Source: HGM04593 sp045612305 (GTDB lineage Bacteria > Bacteroidota > Bacteroidia > Bacteroidales > Bacteroidaceae). Taken from it: a stretch of 31,581 nt of DNA. Under the pieces are notes generated by a model, which did no database searches, was not told where the DNA came from, and worked only from the letters and a program-made list of their open reading frames with translations. Positions 7,765-15,652 of the stretch are shown piece by piece (position 1 is the first letter of the stretch; the number at the start of each line of letters is the position of its first letter). The stretch spans positions 1 through 31,581 of the forward strand of contig JAZKYU010000018.1 in assembly GCA_045612305.1 (NCBI GenBank), given 5' to 3'. The translations under genes were made by a program, and so were the position numbers.

Positions 7765-10134
7765 ATGAGATTATCTGAACTTAAAAACGGCGAAACAGCC
7801 GTAATAATTCGACTATCGGGACACGGCGGTTTCCGTAAACGCATAATGGAGATGGGCTTCATACGTGGCGAAAAGGTCACATCTATACTAGACTCTCCTA
7901 TGCACGACCCCGTTAAATACCGCATAATGGGATACGAGGTGTCGTTGCGCCGCGCCGAAGCCGATATGATAGAAGTTCTGCCCGAGGAAGAAGCAAAGAA
8001 AGAGTTAGGCCCTGCACCCTCTTTCAGCTGCATGTCTATGTGTGAGGAGTGCAACGGTTGCAGCTGTCGCAACTGCACACAACGCAAAGTTTCCACCAAA
8101 AAGAATAATGTAATAAACGTGGCGCTTGTGGGCAACCCCAACAGCGGCAAGACATCGATATTCAACGCCGTAGCAGGCGAGAACGAGCACGTGGGCAACT
8201 ACAGCGGTGTAACCGTAGATGCAAAAACCGGTAGTTTCAACTACACAGGCTACCGCATAAACATAACCGACCTGCCCGGTACATACTCCATCGCAGCCTA
8301 CTCGCCCGAGGAGATATACGTGCGTCGTCACCTCTTCGACAAAATGCCCGACATTATTATAAATTCTGTGGTGGCATCGAACATAGAGCGAAATCTCTAC
8401 CTCACCACCGAGCTCATAGATATGAACCTGCGCACCGTGGTAGCACTTAATATGTACGACGAGCTGCTTGCAAGCGGAGCACAAATAAACTACGAGCACT
8501 TGGGGGCAATGATGGGTATACCTATGGTACCTGTAATAGCTAAAACAGGCAAAGGACTCGACAAGTTGCTCGACATAGCTATAGAACTTTTCGAGGGGCG
8601 CAACAAAACCATACGCCACATACACATAAACTACGGAAACACCATAGAGAGCGAGCTTGCTCCCCTTTCCGAGGAGATGCACAAAGCAACCGACCTGCCT
8701 TATCAGTTTCCCGTGCGTTACTGGGCGCTTAAGCTGCTCGAGAACGACCAAGAGGCTATAAAACAACTGCAAAACTGCATACAGCTCCCTCTGTGGGAAA
8801 ACAGAGCTAAAAAAGCTGCCAAAAAGGTGCAGGCACGCTTGAATACAGATGTTGAGACAGCTATAAGCGATGCAAAATATGGTTTCATCAACGGCGCTCT
8901 GCAAGAGACATACACAGCGGGCAACAAAGATGCTTACCGACAGACACGCCGCATAGACCGCCTCGTGGCCAACCGTTGGCTGGGCTTCCCCATATTCATA
9001 TTTGTTATGTGGGTAATGTTTGCCACGGTGTTCCAGGTGGGCACCTACCCCCAAGAGTGGATAGAAAACCTCTTTTCGTTCCTTGGAAACATAGCAAGTA
9101 ACATACTCCCGCAAGGTATTATACAAGACCTTGTGGTCGACGGTATAATAGGCGGCGTGGGCAGCGTTGCTGTGTTCGTGCCCCAAATACTTATACTCTA
9201 TCTTTTTATCTCGTTGATGGAAGATTCGGGATATATGGCACGTGCAGCCTTTATTATGGACCGCCTTATGCACAAGATGGGCCTGCACGGTAAATCTTTC
9301 ATACCTATGCTTATGGGCTTTGGTTGCAACGTTCCTGCAATTATGGCCACACGCACCATAGAAAGCCGCAGCAGCCGCATAATAACAATACTTGTAACAC
9401 CGTTTATGTCTTGCAGCGCACGCCTGCCGGTGCTGGTGCTCTTTGCCGGAGCCTTCTTCCCCCAACACGCCTCTTTTGTGCTCATAGCTCTGTACTTGCT
9501 TGGTATTGCGGTTGCTATAATAACAGCACGCCTGTTACGTTGCACAAAATTCAAAAAAGACGAGACGCCTTTTGTTATGGAGTTGCCCCCCTACCGCATA
9601 CCCACCCTAAGCGCCACCCTGCGACATATGTGGGAGAAGTGCGAGCAGTACATAAGAAAGATAGGAACAACCATACTCCTTGCCACCATCGCTATATGGT
9701 TCTTGAGTTACTTCCCCCGCCCTGTAGAAGGTGCAGCGCCACAAGAAGACAACTACTCTACATCGTACATAGGGATGATTGGGCGCAAGATAGAGCCCGT
9801 TATGGCACCCCTTGGACAAAACTGGCGCTCTAGCATAGCTATACTCACCAGCATACCCGCAAAAGAGCTTGTAGTGAGCACGTTCGGTGTGCTCTACAGC
9901 AGCGACACCGAGGAGGGCATAGAAGAAGACCTCAAAAGTTCCAAGGACTTTACACCGCGCTCGGCCGCAGCCTTCCTTGTGTTCATACTACTCTTCTTCC
10001 CCTGCATAGCAACCATAGCTACCATAGCTACCGAGACGGGAAGTTATTGGTGGGCAGCCTTCTCCATAATCTACAACACAGGCATAGCCTGGGTGCTTGG
10101 GTATTTAGTTTACCAAATAGGAGGTTTATTATAA
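7765..10134 (+). CDS. feoAB: FeoA-FeoB fusion, ferrous iron transporter
   Basis: This 789-residue inner membrane protein imports Fe(II). Residues 1-72 form a FeoA SH3-like domain. A Cys-rich linker follows, with Cys at 89, 93, 96, 99, 101 and 104. The G domain shows G1 G-N-P-N-S-G-K-T (123-130), G3 D-L-P-G (169-172) and G4 N-M-Y-D (229-232). The C-terminal half has the FeoB membrane helices with both Gate motifs, including G-C-N-V-P-A-I-M-A-T-R and M-S-C-S-A-R-L-P-V. FeoA-FeoB fusions are typical of Bacteroidetes; the Cys cluster in the linker is less usual to my knowledge. It leads an operon with a hemerythrin protein 18 bases downstream. Confidence 0.96.
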   Translation: MRLSELKNGETAVIIRLSGHGGFRKRIMEMGFIRGEKVTSILDSPMHDPVKYRIMGYEVSLRRAEADMIEVLPEEEAKKELGPAPSFSCMSMCEECNGCSCRNCTQRKVSTKKNNVINVALVGNPNSGKTSIFNAVAGENEHVGNYSGVTVDAKTGSFNYTGYRINITDLPGTYSIAAYSPEEIYVRRHLFDKMPDIIINSVVASNIERNLYLTTELIDMNLRTVVALNMYDELLASGAQINYEHLGAMMGIPMVPVIAKTGKGLDKLLDIAIELFEGRNKTIRHIHINYGNTIESELAPLSEEMHKATDLPYQFPVRYWALKLLENDQEAIKQLQNCIQLPLWENRAKKAAKKVQARLNTDVETAISDAKYGFINGALQETYTAGNKDAYRQTRRIDRLVANRWLGFPIFIFVMWVMFATVFQVGTYPQEWIENLFSFLGNIASNILPQGIIQDLVVDGIIGGVGSVAVFVPQILILYLFISLMEDSGYMARAAFIMDRLMHKMGLHGKSFIPMLMGFGCNVPAIMATRTIESRSSRIITILVTPFMSCSARLPVLVLFAGAFFPQHASFVLIALYLLGIAVAIITARLLRCTKFKKDETPFVMELPPYRIPTLSATLRHMWEKCEQYIRKIGTTILLATIAIWFLSYFPRPVEGAAPQEDNYSTSYIGMIGRKIEPVMAPLGQNWRSSIAILTSIPAKELVVSTFGVLYSSDTEEGIEEDLKSSKDFTPRSAAAFLVFILLFFPCIATIATIATETGSYWWAAFSIIYNTGIAWVLGYLVYQIGGLL

Positions 10135-10152
10135 CACATACACTTAAAAAAC

Positions 10153-10854
10153 ATGACGCTTGTAGCTACTTATAAAAAGAATATGAAAGTTGCCGACCTC
10201 ATTGCGGCCGACAACACTCTGCTCTCCATACTCCGCCGTTTCGAGATACGTTTAGGGTTTGGCGAGGCCACTATAGAGGAGATATGCACACGCTACAACA
10301 TATCCACGGCTCTCTTTATAGAGATATGCAACATATACTCTTTCCGCAACTACCAGCCACACATCGAGACGCTCGAGGAAAAGGATATAAAAAGCATAAC
10401 CACCTACCTGCAAGTATCGCACAAGTACTACAACGAAGTGTGCTTCCCCGCCATACACGAGGGCATACATAACCTAGTAAAAGGGCTAGATGCTGTGAGC
10501 CGCCGCATCATCGACAAGTTCTACGACGACTACGACAACGAGGTTAACACCCACTTTAAATACGAGGAAGAACGCATCTTCCCCTACATCGACGCCCTAC
10601 AACACGGCAACAAAGCCGCTTTTGACGATAAATTCAACATAAGCAGCTTCGAAGAAAACCACAGCAACATAAACGAGAAGCTAAACGACCTAAAGAACAT
10701 AATAATAAAATACATACCCGAGGAGTTCTCATCGCCCCTGCGCTTTGAGATACTAAACGACATATACACCCTCGAGAGCGACCTACGCAAGCACTCGTTG
10801 ATAGAAGACAAACTACTCATACCCCTGGTAGAGATAATGGAAAAAAGAAGATGA
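10153..10854 (+). CDS. YtfE/ScdA-like hemerythrin di-iron protein
   Basis: This 233-residue cytoplasmic protein matches the RIC (repair of iron centres) family, whose members carry a di-iron site and help repair Fe-S clusters after NO or oxidative damage. Ligand candidates match the YtfE pattern: His90, His102 or His106, His134 with Glu138 (H-x3-E), His170, and His214 with Glu218 (H-x3-E). The N-terminal 50 residues resemble the ScdA_N domain, but the usual Cys-Cys-Gly-Gly is replaced by G-F-G-E (35-38). It lies between feoAB and a regulator with which it overlaps by 4 bases, so it probably acts in iron, oxygen or NO handling. An oxygen or NO sensor is an alternative to repair. Confidence 0.88.
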   Translation: MTLVATYKKNMKVADLIAADNTLLSILRRFEIRLGFGEATIEEICTRYNISTALFIEICNIYSFRNYQPHIETLEEKDIKSITTYLQVSHKYYNEVCFPAIHEGIHNLVKGLDAVSRRIIDKFYDDYDNEVNTHFKYEEERIFPYIDALQHGNKAAFDDKFNISSFEENHSNINEKLNDLKNIIIKYIPEEFSSPLRFEILNDIYTLESDLRKHSLIEDKLLIPLVEIMEKRR

Positions 10855-11444
10855 GCACCCAGACGAAACATAAAATTCTCCTCATAGAGCCTTCGGAGAT
10901 TGTGTCGGCGGGGATAACAGCCATCATCTCCCGCAACACCGAGTTTGCAATAACACAAACCATAAACAGCCTCGGCTACGGCAACACACAGAACACCGAC
11001 GCCGACATAATAATTATAAACCCTGCCGTCATCGACTACAACGAAAGGTTCGACATACGCAGTTACTTCAACAAAAAAGATATAACCATAGTAGCGCTTG
11101 TCCACGGCAGCTACGAGGAGAGCGTGCTCCAACAATACGACGGCAGCATAGGCATATACGACAACTCGCAGCGCATAGTACAGAAACTAAAAACAGCTAT
11201 GATGGAGGCCTCGCAAGCCCCAAAAAGCGACATTAACGAGCTGTCGAGCCGTGAGCGCGAAATTCTGCGTGCCGTAGCAAAGGGGAAAACCAACAAAGAG
11301 ATAGCCGACGAGTATAATATATCCATCTACACCGTAATATCGCACCGTCGCAACATCTCTCAAAAACTTGGAATAAACAGTATCCCGGGCCTCACAGTCT
11401 ATGCAATAATGAACAAACTTGTTGATATAAACGATTTTAGCTAA
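10851..11444 (+). CDS. NarL/LuxR-type regulator with a degenerate receiver
   Basis: This 197-residue protein has a receiver-like domain (about 7-118) and a LuxR-type helix-turn-helix (about 129-190; L-S-S-R-E-R-E-I-L-R at 131-140, then T-N-K-E-I-A and T-V-I-S-H-R-R-N-I). At the expected phosphorylation site the strand D-I-I-I-I-N-P has Asn57 instead of Asp. The acidic pocket is reduced to Glu13/Glu16, and the conserved Lys near strand 5 is not seen. Control by phosphorylation is therefore unlikely. Its ATG overlaps the hemerythrin stop (ATGA), implying translational coupling. No histidine kinase is nearby. It may regulate the feo operon or a stress regulon, in response to the neighbouring di-iron protein or another signal. 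That role is inferred. Confidence 0.9.
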   Translation: MSTQTKHKILLIEPSEIVSAGITAIISRNTEFAITQTINSLGYGNTQNTDADIIIINPAVIDYNERFDIRSYFNKKDITIVALVHGSYEESVLQQYDGSIGIYDNSQRIVQKLKTAMMEASQAPKSDINELSSREREILRAVAKGKTNKEIADEYNISIYTVISHRRNISQKLGINSIPGLTVYAIMNKLVDINDFS

Positions 11445-11471
11445 AATCGTATATATTTTTTTATACACGAA

Positions 11472-11499
11472 AAAAGCGAGTAGTTAACTACTCGCTTTT
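11472..11499. terminator. Bidirectional palindromic terminator
   Basis: A perfect 28-base palindrome with A-runs on the left and T-runs on the right (centre between 11485 and 11486) lies 27 bases after the regulator stop and immediately past the 3' end of tRNA-Asn. It can terminate transcription from both sides. Confidence 0.85.
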
Positions 11500-11500
11500 G

Positions 11501-11574
11501 CTCTTCAAGTAGGACTTGAACCTACGACCCCCTGATTAACAGTCAGGTGCTCTAACCGACTGAGCTATTGAAGA
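11501..11574 (-). tRNA. tRNA-Asn (anticodon GTT)
   Basis: On the minus strand a full cloverleaf is visible. The 7-base-pair acceptor stem pairs 11568-11574 with 11502-11508. The D-arm contains AGCTCAGTCGGTTAGAGC, the anticodon arm CCTGA-CTGTTAA-TCAGG carries GTT, and the T-arm contains GTTCAAGTC. The discriminator is G, as expected for Asn. No 3' CCA is encoded, so it must be added after transcription. Confidence 0.96.
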
Positions 11575-11598
11575 ATTTGTCTCTCTTGTTTGACGATG

Positions 11599-11630
11599 CA
11601 AAAGTAGTATAACTTTTTTAACCTCACAAG
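11599..11630 (-). promoter_or_regulatory. Promoter of tRNA-Asn
   Basis: On the minus strand the -7 TACTTTTG (11599-11606) has CTTG (11627-11630) at -33, 20 bases away, placing the transcript start some 15-20 bases before the tRNA. Confidence 0.5.
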
Positions 11631-11741
11631 TATTTTCTACTTTTTTTTCGAAAAAAGACAAAAAAAGTTCGTTTTTCCTTTTTTTAACACCCAAAAACAA
11701 AATAGAAGCCCCAATAAAGAGAGAAAAAGAGACAAAATCGT

Positions 11742-11749
11742 TATCTTCG
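11742..11749 (+). promoter_or_regulatory. Possible -7 element for the peptidase gene
   Basis: TATCTTCG, the same variant seen before the sugar kinase gene at 14764, lies 61 bases before the peptidase start. No matching -33 is seen. The rest of 11631-11809 is A/T-rich with no gene. Confidence 0.35.
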
Positions 11750-11809
11750 CAAGAACAAAAGAGATACCTATATCTTTAATAAAAGAACACAAAGAGGCCA
11801 TATATAGAT

Positions 11810-13474
11810 ATGAAAATAAAAAAAGCACTAATAATACTGCCCATCGCAGGCGTTGTAATACTGTCACTACTCTCTTTCAGTAACGACAACCGCAAATATC
11901 AACTATCGAAACAGATAACAATATTAAACGCTATACTCAAGGAACTCGACCTTTTTTATGTCGACACCATACAACCCAAGAAAATTATAAACAAGGGCAT
12001 AGACGCTATGCTCACCCACCTCGACCCCTACACCGAATATTATTCCGAAGAGGACTCCGACGACCTGAAGATGCTCACCACAGGAAAATATGCAGGAATA
12101 GGCTCGGTCATACGCTTCCACAAGGAGAAGAACACAACAGTCATAGCATCGCCCTACGAAGGGTTACCCGCAGCTAAGGCTGGCTTGCAGATAGGAGATT
12201 TCATCTTAAGCATAAACGGCACCGACATACACGGGATGGGCATTGACAGCGTGAGCAATATGCTCCGCGGTGTAGCCGGAACAAACGTAACACTAACCAT
12301 AGAGCGCCCGGGCGAAAAGAAGCCCCGTACCATAAAAATTACGCGTGAGAGCATCGCAATGCCCGCAATAAGCTACTACGGCATACAAAACGACAACATA
12401 GGCTACATACAACTCGAGAGCTTCACCGAAAACTGCGCCCGCAATATGCGCAACGCAATAATTGAGATGAAGAACAAGGGAGCCCAAGCCTTTATCATCG
12501 ACCTGCGAGGTAACGGTGGCGGCCTGCTCAACGAAGCCGTGGAGATTGTAAACCTCTTTGTTCCCAAAAACCTCACCATCGTAACAACAAAAGGAAAAAT
12601 AAAACAGGCCAACAACACCTACAAAACAAACAAAGAGCCCCTCGACACAGTATCGCCCCTTGCCATACTCGTCAACGGGCAAAGCGCATCGGCAGCCGAG
12701 ATTGTAGCAGGCTCACTGCAAGACCTCGACCGAGCTGTTGTTATAGGCACACGCACCTACGGCAAGGGCCTTGTGCAAACCACACGCCAGCTCCCCGGCG
12801 GCAGCTTCCTTAAAATAACCACCAGCAAATACTACATACCCAGCGGGCGATGCATACAAGCTCTCGACTACTCGCACCTCATAGAGGACGGCAAGAGCAG
12901 CCGCATCCCCGACAGCCTCACAACAGTATTCCACACTGCAGCCGGCCGCGAGGTGCGCGACGGAGGAGGCATACGTCCCGACATAGAGCCCAAAGAAGAG
13001 GAGTTGTCGACCCTGCTCTTCTACCTGGTGCAAGACATGGCAATCTTCGACTACGCAACAAAATATCGTCTGCAGCACACAGCCATAGCTGCGCCCGAAG
13101 AATTTACCCTCACCGACGAAGAGTACAACGAGTTTAAGAGTTTCTTAAAATCGAAAAACTTCAGCTACGACATAGAGAGCCTCAAAATACTCGACAGACT
13201 TAAAAAGATGATAGAGCTCGAAGGCTTCACCAAGATAACCGAGGAGGAGATTACCTCGCTCGAGAAGAAACTACAAACAAACATCGACCACCTGCTACAA
13301 CACTTCTCGAAACAGATAAAAGAGATTGTAGCTAACGAGATTGTGCAGCGCTATCACGGCCAAAAAGGCGGAATAGTCTTCAGCCTAAGAGAGGATATAG
13401 ACATAAAAACAGCCTATGACATTTTGACCGACAGCGAAGAATACAAAAAAACACTCACACCTAGCAAAAAGTAA
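11810..13474 (+). CDS. C-terminal processing peptidase, S41 family
   Basis: This 554-residue exported serine protease is of the CtpA/Prc type. An N-terminal hydrophobic segment (5-24) gives a signal or membrane anchor. Next come the tail-specific protease N-domain with the motif L-D-P-Y-T-E-Y-Y-S (71-79), a PDZ domain (about 90-170) and the S41 catalytic core. Ser294 (G-Q-S-A-S-A-A-E-I) and Lys319 (T-Y-G-K-G) form the expected Ser-Lys dyad with the usual 25-residue spacing. A helical C-terminal region of about 130 residues follows. It acts in the periplasm, degrading or trimming proteins and often controlling cell wall enzymes. The ampG-like gene lies 15 bases downstream, so they are likely cotranscribed. 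Confidence 0.94.
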   Translation: MKIKKALIILPIAGVVILSLLSFSNDNRKYQLSKQITILNAILKELDLFYVDTIQPKKIINKGIDAMLTHLDPYTEYYSEEDSDDLKMLTTGKYAGIGSVIRFHKEKNTTVIASPYEGLPAAKAGLQIGDFILSINGTDIHGMGIDSVSNMLRGVAGTNVTLTIERPGEKKPRTIKITRESIAMPAISYYGIQNDNIGYIQLESFTENCARNMRNAIIEMKNKGAQAFIIDLRGNGGGLLNEAVEIVNLFVPKNLTIVTTKGKIKQANNTYKTNKEPLDTVSPLAILVNGQSASAAEIVAGSLQDLDRAVVIGTRTYGKGLVQTTRQLPGGSFLKITTSKYYIPSGRCIQALDYSHLIEDGKSSRIPDSLTTVFHTAAGREVRDGGGIRPDIEPKEEELSTLLFYLVQDMAIFDYATKYRLQHTAIAAPEEFTLTDEEYNEFKSFLKSKNFSYDIESLKILDRLKKMIELEGFTKITEEEITSLEKKLQTNIDHLLQHFSKQIKEIVANEIVQRYHGQKGGIVFSLREDIDIKTAYDILTDSEEYKKTLTPSKK

Positions 13475-13489
13475 TAAACAAGCAACACT

Positions 13490-14755
13490 ATGCAAGAAAG
13501 AAAAAGCGGCTGGCTCTGGATACCCACCCTCTACTTTGCCGAGGGACTGCCCTACTTTGCCGCAACAGTAGTTTCGGTAATACTATACAAACGCTTGGGG
13601 GTGAGCAACACCGACATAGCCCTCTACACAAGCTGGCTCTACCTGCCGTGGGTGGTAAAACCCTTCTGGAGCCCCATCGTGGAGATGCTGTCTACCCGCC
13701 GCTGTTGGATACTTACCACACAGCTCTTTATGGGAGCTATGCTAGCAGCCATAGCCTTCACCATACCCGTAAACAGTTTTTTTCAGTGGACTCTAGCTCT
13801 TTTCTGGCTCTTAGCCTTTAGCTCAGCTACACACGACATAGCCGCCGACGGTTTTTATATGCTTGGGCTTAGCGGCGAGCAGCAAGCCTTCTTTTCGGGC
13901 ATAAGAAGCATATTCTACCGCCTTGCCACAATCTTCGGGCAGGGAATATTGCTATACCTCGCAGGCTGGCTCGAAGACAAAACAGGCTCTATAACCACAG
14001 CCTGGAGCATCACCTTTGCAATAACAGCCGCAATTATGCTTCTGCTAGGAGGGACACACAAGCTCACACTCCCCACCCCTGCAAAAGATATATCGCGCAG
14101 CACAAAGGGCGTAAAAGAAGCCCTGCAAAGTTTCGGCGATATATGGAGCAGTTACTTTAAAAAGCCTGGCATACTGCCCGCCTTGCTCTTTATGCTGCTC
14201 TACCGCCTGCCCGAGGCACAGCTTGTAAAGATACTCAATCCCTTCTTGCTCGACACCCACGCCGACGGAGGCCTCGCGTTGAGCACCAAGCAGATAGGTA
14301 TAACATATGGCATCATAGGTGTCGTAGGGCTCATAATAGGTGGCATAGCAGGTGGCCTTGCAATCTCAAAAAAAGGCCTCAAATATTGGTTGTGGCCTAT
14401 GGTGGCTGCCATCTCCCTCCCCGACCTTGTCTACGTGTACCTTAGCTACGCGCAGCCCACAGAGCAATATATAATCGACATCTGCATTTTTATAGAGCAG
14501 ATGGGCTACGGCTTCGGCTTCACAGCCTATATGATGTACCTCATATACTTCTCACGCGGTAAATACCCCACAGCACACTACGCAATCTCTACCGCCTTTA
14601 TGGCACTTGGTATGATGCTCCCCGGTATGCTTTCGGGCTACATACAGGAGAGTTTAGGATACACAAATTTCTTTATCTGGGTAATGATTTGTTGCACGGC
14701 AACTTTCCTTGTTTCGGCAACGCTAAAAATCGACCCCGATTTTGGTAAAAAATAA
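13490..14755 (+). CDS. AmpG-like MFS transporter
   Basis: This 421-residue inner membrane protein has about 12 hydrophobic helices and an AmpG/SLC33-type start (W-I-P-T-L-Y-F-A-E-G-L-P-Y at about 10-22). Proteins of this family import anhydromuropeptides or related cell wall sugars, though some move acetyl-CoA or other solutes. The neighbouring protease upstream and amino sugar kinase downstream fit a cell wall recycling role. The substrate is inferred, not shown. Confidence 0.85.
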   Translation: MQERKSGWLWIPTLYFAEGLPYFAATVVSVILYKRLGVSNTDIALYTSWLYLPWVVKPFWSPIVEMLSTRRCWILTTQLFMGAMLAAIAFTIPVNSFFQWTLALFWLLAFSSATHDIAADGFYMLGLSGEQQAFFSGIRSIFYRLATIFGQGILLYLAGWLEDKTGSITTAWSITFAITAAIMLLLGGTHKLTLPTPAKDISRSTKGVKEALQSFGDIWSSYFKKPGILPALLFMLLYRLPEAQLVKILNPFLLDTHADGGLALSTKQIGITYGIIGVVGLIIGGIAGGLAISKKGLKYWLWPMVAAISLPDLVYVYLSYAQPTEQYIIDICIFIEQMGYGFGFTAYMMYLIYFSRGKYPTAHYAISTAFMALGMMLPGMLSGYIQESLGYTNFFIWVMICCTATFLVSATLKIDPDFGKK

Positions 14756-14771
14756 AATTGCACTATCTTCG
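14741..14771 (+). promoter_or_regulatory. Promoter of the BadF-type kinase gene
   Basis: TTTG (14741-14744), inside the end of the upstream gene, and TATCTTCG (14764-14771) are separated by exactly 19 bases. The start codon is 27 bases further on, so this gene can be transcribed separately. Confidence 0.55.
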
Positions 14772-14797
14772 CAAAAAATTAAAAAAGAGAACAATAT

Positions 14798-15643
14798 ATG
14801 ATACTTATTGCCGACTGCGGCTCCACAAAGACCGATTGGGTACTTTGCGAGGGAGAAACCATCGTTACACGCATAAAAACACAAGGTTTCAACCCCACAC
14901 AGCAGAGTACCGACGAAATTTATGCTACCCTGTCGACCGAGCTTAAAGACAAAATAGATACCACAGCACCGCAAACCATATACTTCTATGGTGCCGGTTG
15001 CGCCTACGAGAACGCCAACAAACGTATGCTGGCAGCTCTCGAAAAAATATTTTCTACCAAAGACATACACATACACAGCGACCTCCTTGCTGCGGCACGC
15101 GCACTCTGCGGCCACGAGGAGGGCATCGCCTGCATCCTGGGCACAGGCTCAAACTCTTGCCTCTTCGACGGCGAGAAGATAACCGACAACACCCCCTCGC
15201 TCGGCTACATTTTGGGCGACGAAGGTAGCGGTGCACACCTGGGCCGCCAGCTTGTGAGCGACTGCATAAAGAAACAACTGTCGGCACCTATGTGCGAGAA
15301 ATTCTTCAAGCAATACAACATAAACACCGCCGACATACTCGAGCGCGTTTACCACGAGGCACTCCCCAACCGTTTCTTGGCAAGCTTTGCACCCTTCCTC
15401 TACGAAAACCGCGCAAACGCCGAGATACACGACCTGCTCTTGCGCTGTTTTACACAATTTTTCCAGCGCAACACCATGGTCTACCGTCGTTCTTGGCTCC
15501 CCATACACGTTATAGGCGGTATAGGTGTTAATTTTGCCACAGAAATAAAAGAAACAGCCGAGAGTCTTGGCCTCTCAATGGGCAAAATTGTAGAGAGCCC
15601 CATCGACGGCCTCATTGAATATCACAAAACAATAACTAAATAA
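14798..15643 (+). CDS. BadF/BadG-family amino sugar kinase
   Basis: This 281-residue protein has the ASKHA fold of the BadF/BadG/BcrA/BcrD family. The phosphate-1 loop D-C-G-S-T-K-T-D-W is at 6-14, L-G-T-G-S-N-S at 114-120, and G-D-E-G-S-G-A-H-L-G at 140-149. The short length and the G-D-E-G-S-G motif fit N-acetylglucosamine or N-acetylmuramic acid kinases more than the Fe-S activases of the family, because the Cys residues of those activators are missing. It follows the AmpG-like transporter, suggesting phosphorylation of recovered cell wall sugars. It could also act on GlcNAc made from sialic acid. Substrate uncertain. Confidence 0.87.
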   Translation: MILIADCGSTKTDWVLCEGETIVTRIKTQGFNPTQQSTDEIYATLSTELKDKIDTTAPQTIYFYGAGCAYENANKRMLAALEKIFSTKDIHIHSDLLAAARALCGHEEGIACILGTGSNSCLFDGEKITDNTPSLGYILGDEGSGAHLGRQLVSDCIKKQLSAPMCEKFFKQYNINTADILERVYHEALPNRFLASFAPFLYENRANAEIHDLLLRCFTQFFQRNTMVYRRSWLPIHVIGGIGVNFATEIKETAESLGLSMGKIVESPIDGLIEYHKTITK

Positions 15644-15652
15644 ATAAAAAGA

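Noticed and set aside
8005..9468. A 487-codon open frame on the minus strand opposite feoAB
   Set aside because: It is rich in Tyr, His and Cys and is the mirror of a strongly supported gene, so it is a shadow frame.
11501..11574. Integration site of a mobile element at tRNA-Asn
   Set aside because: No integrase gene and no repeated tRNA 3' end were seen in the window.
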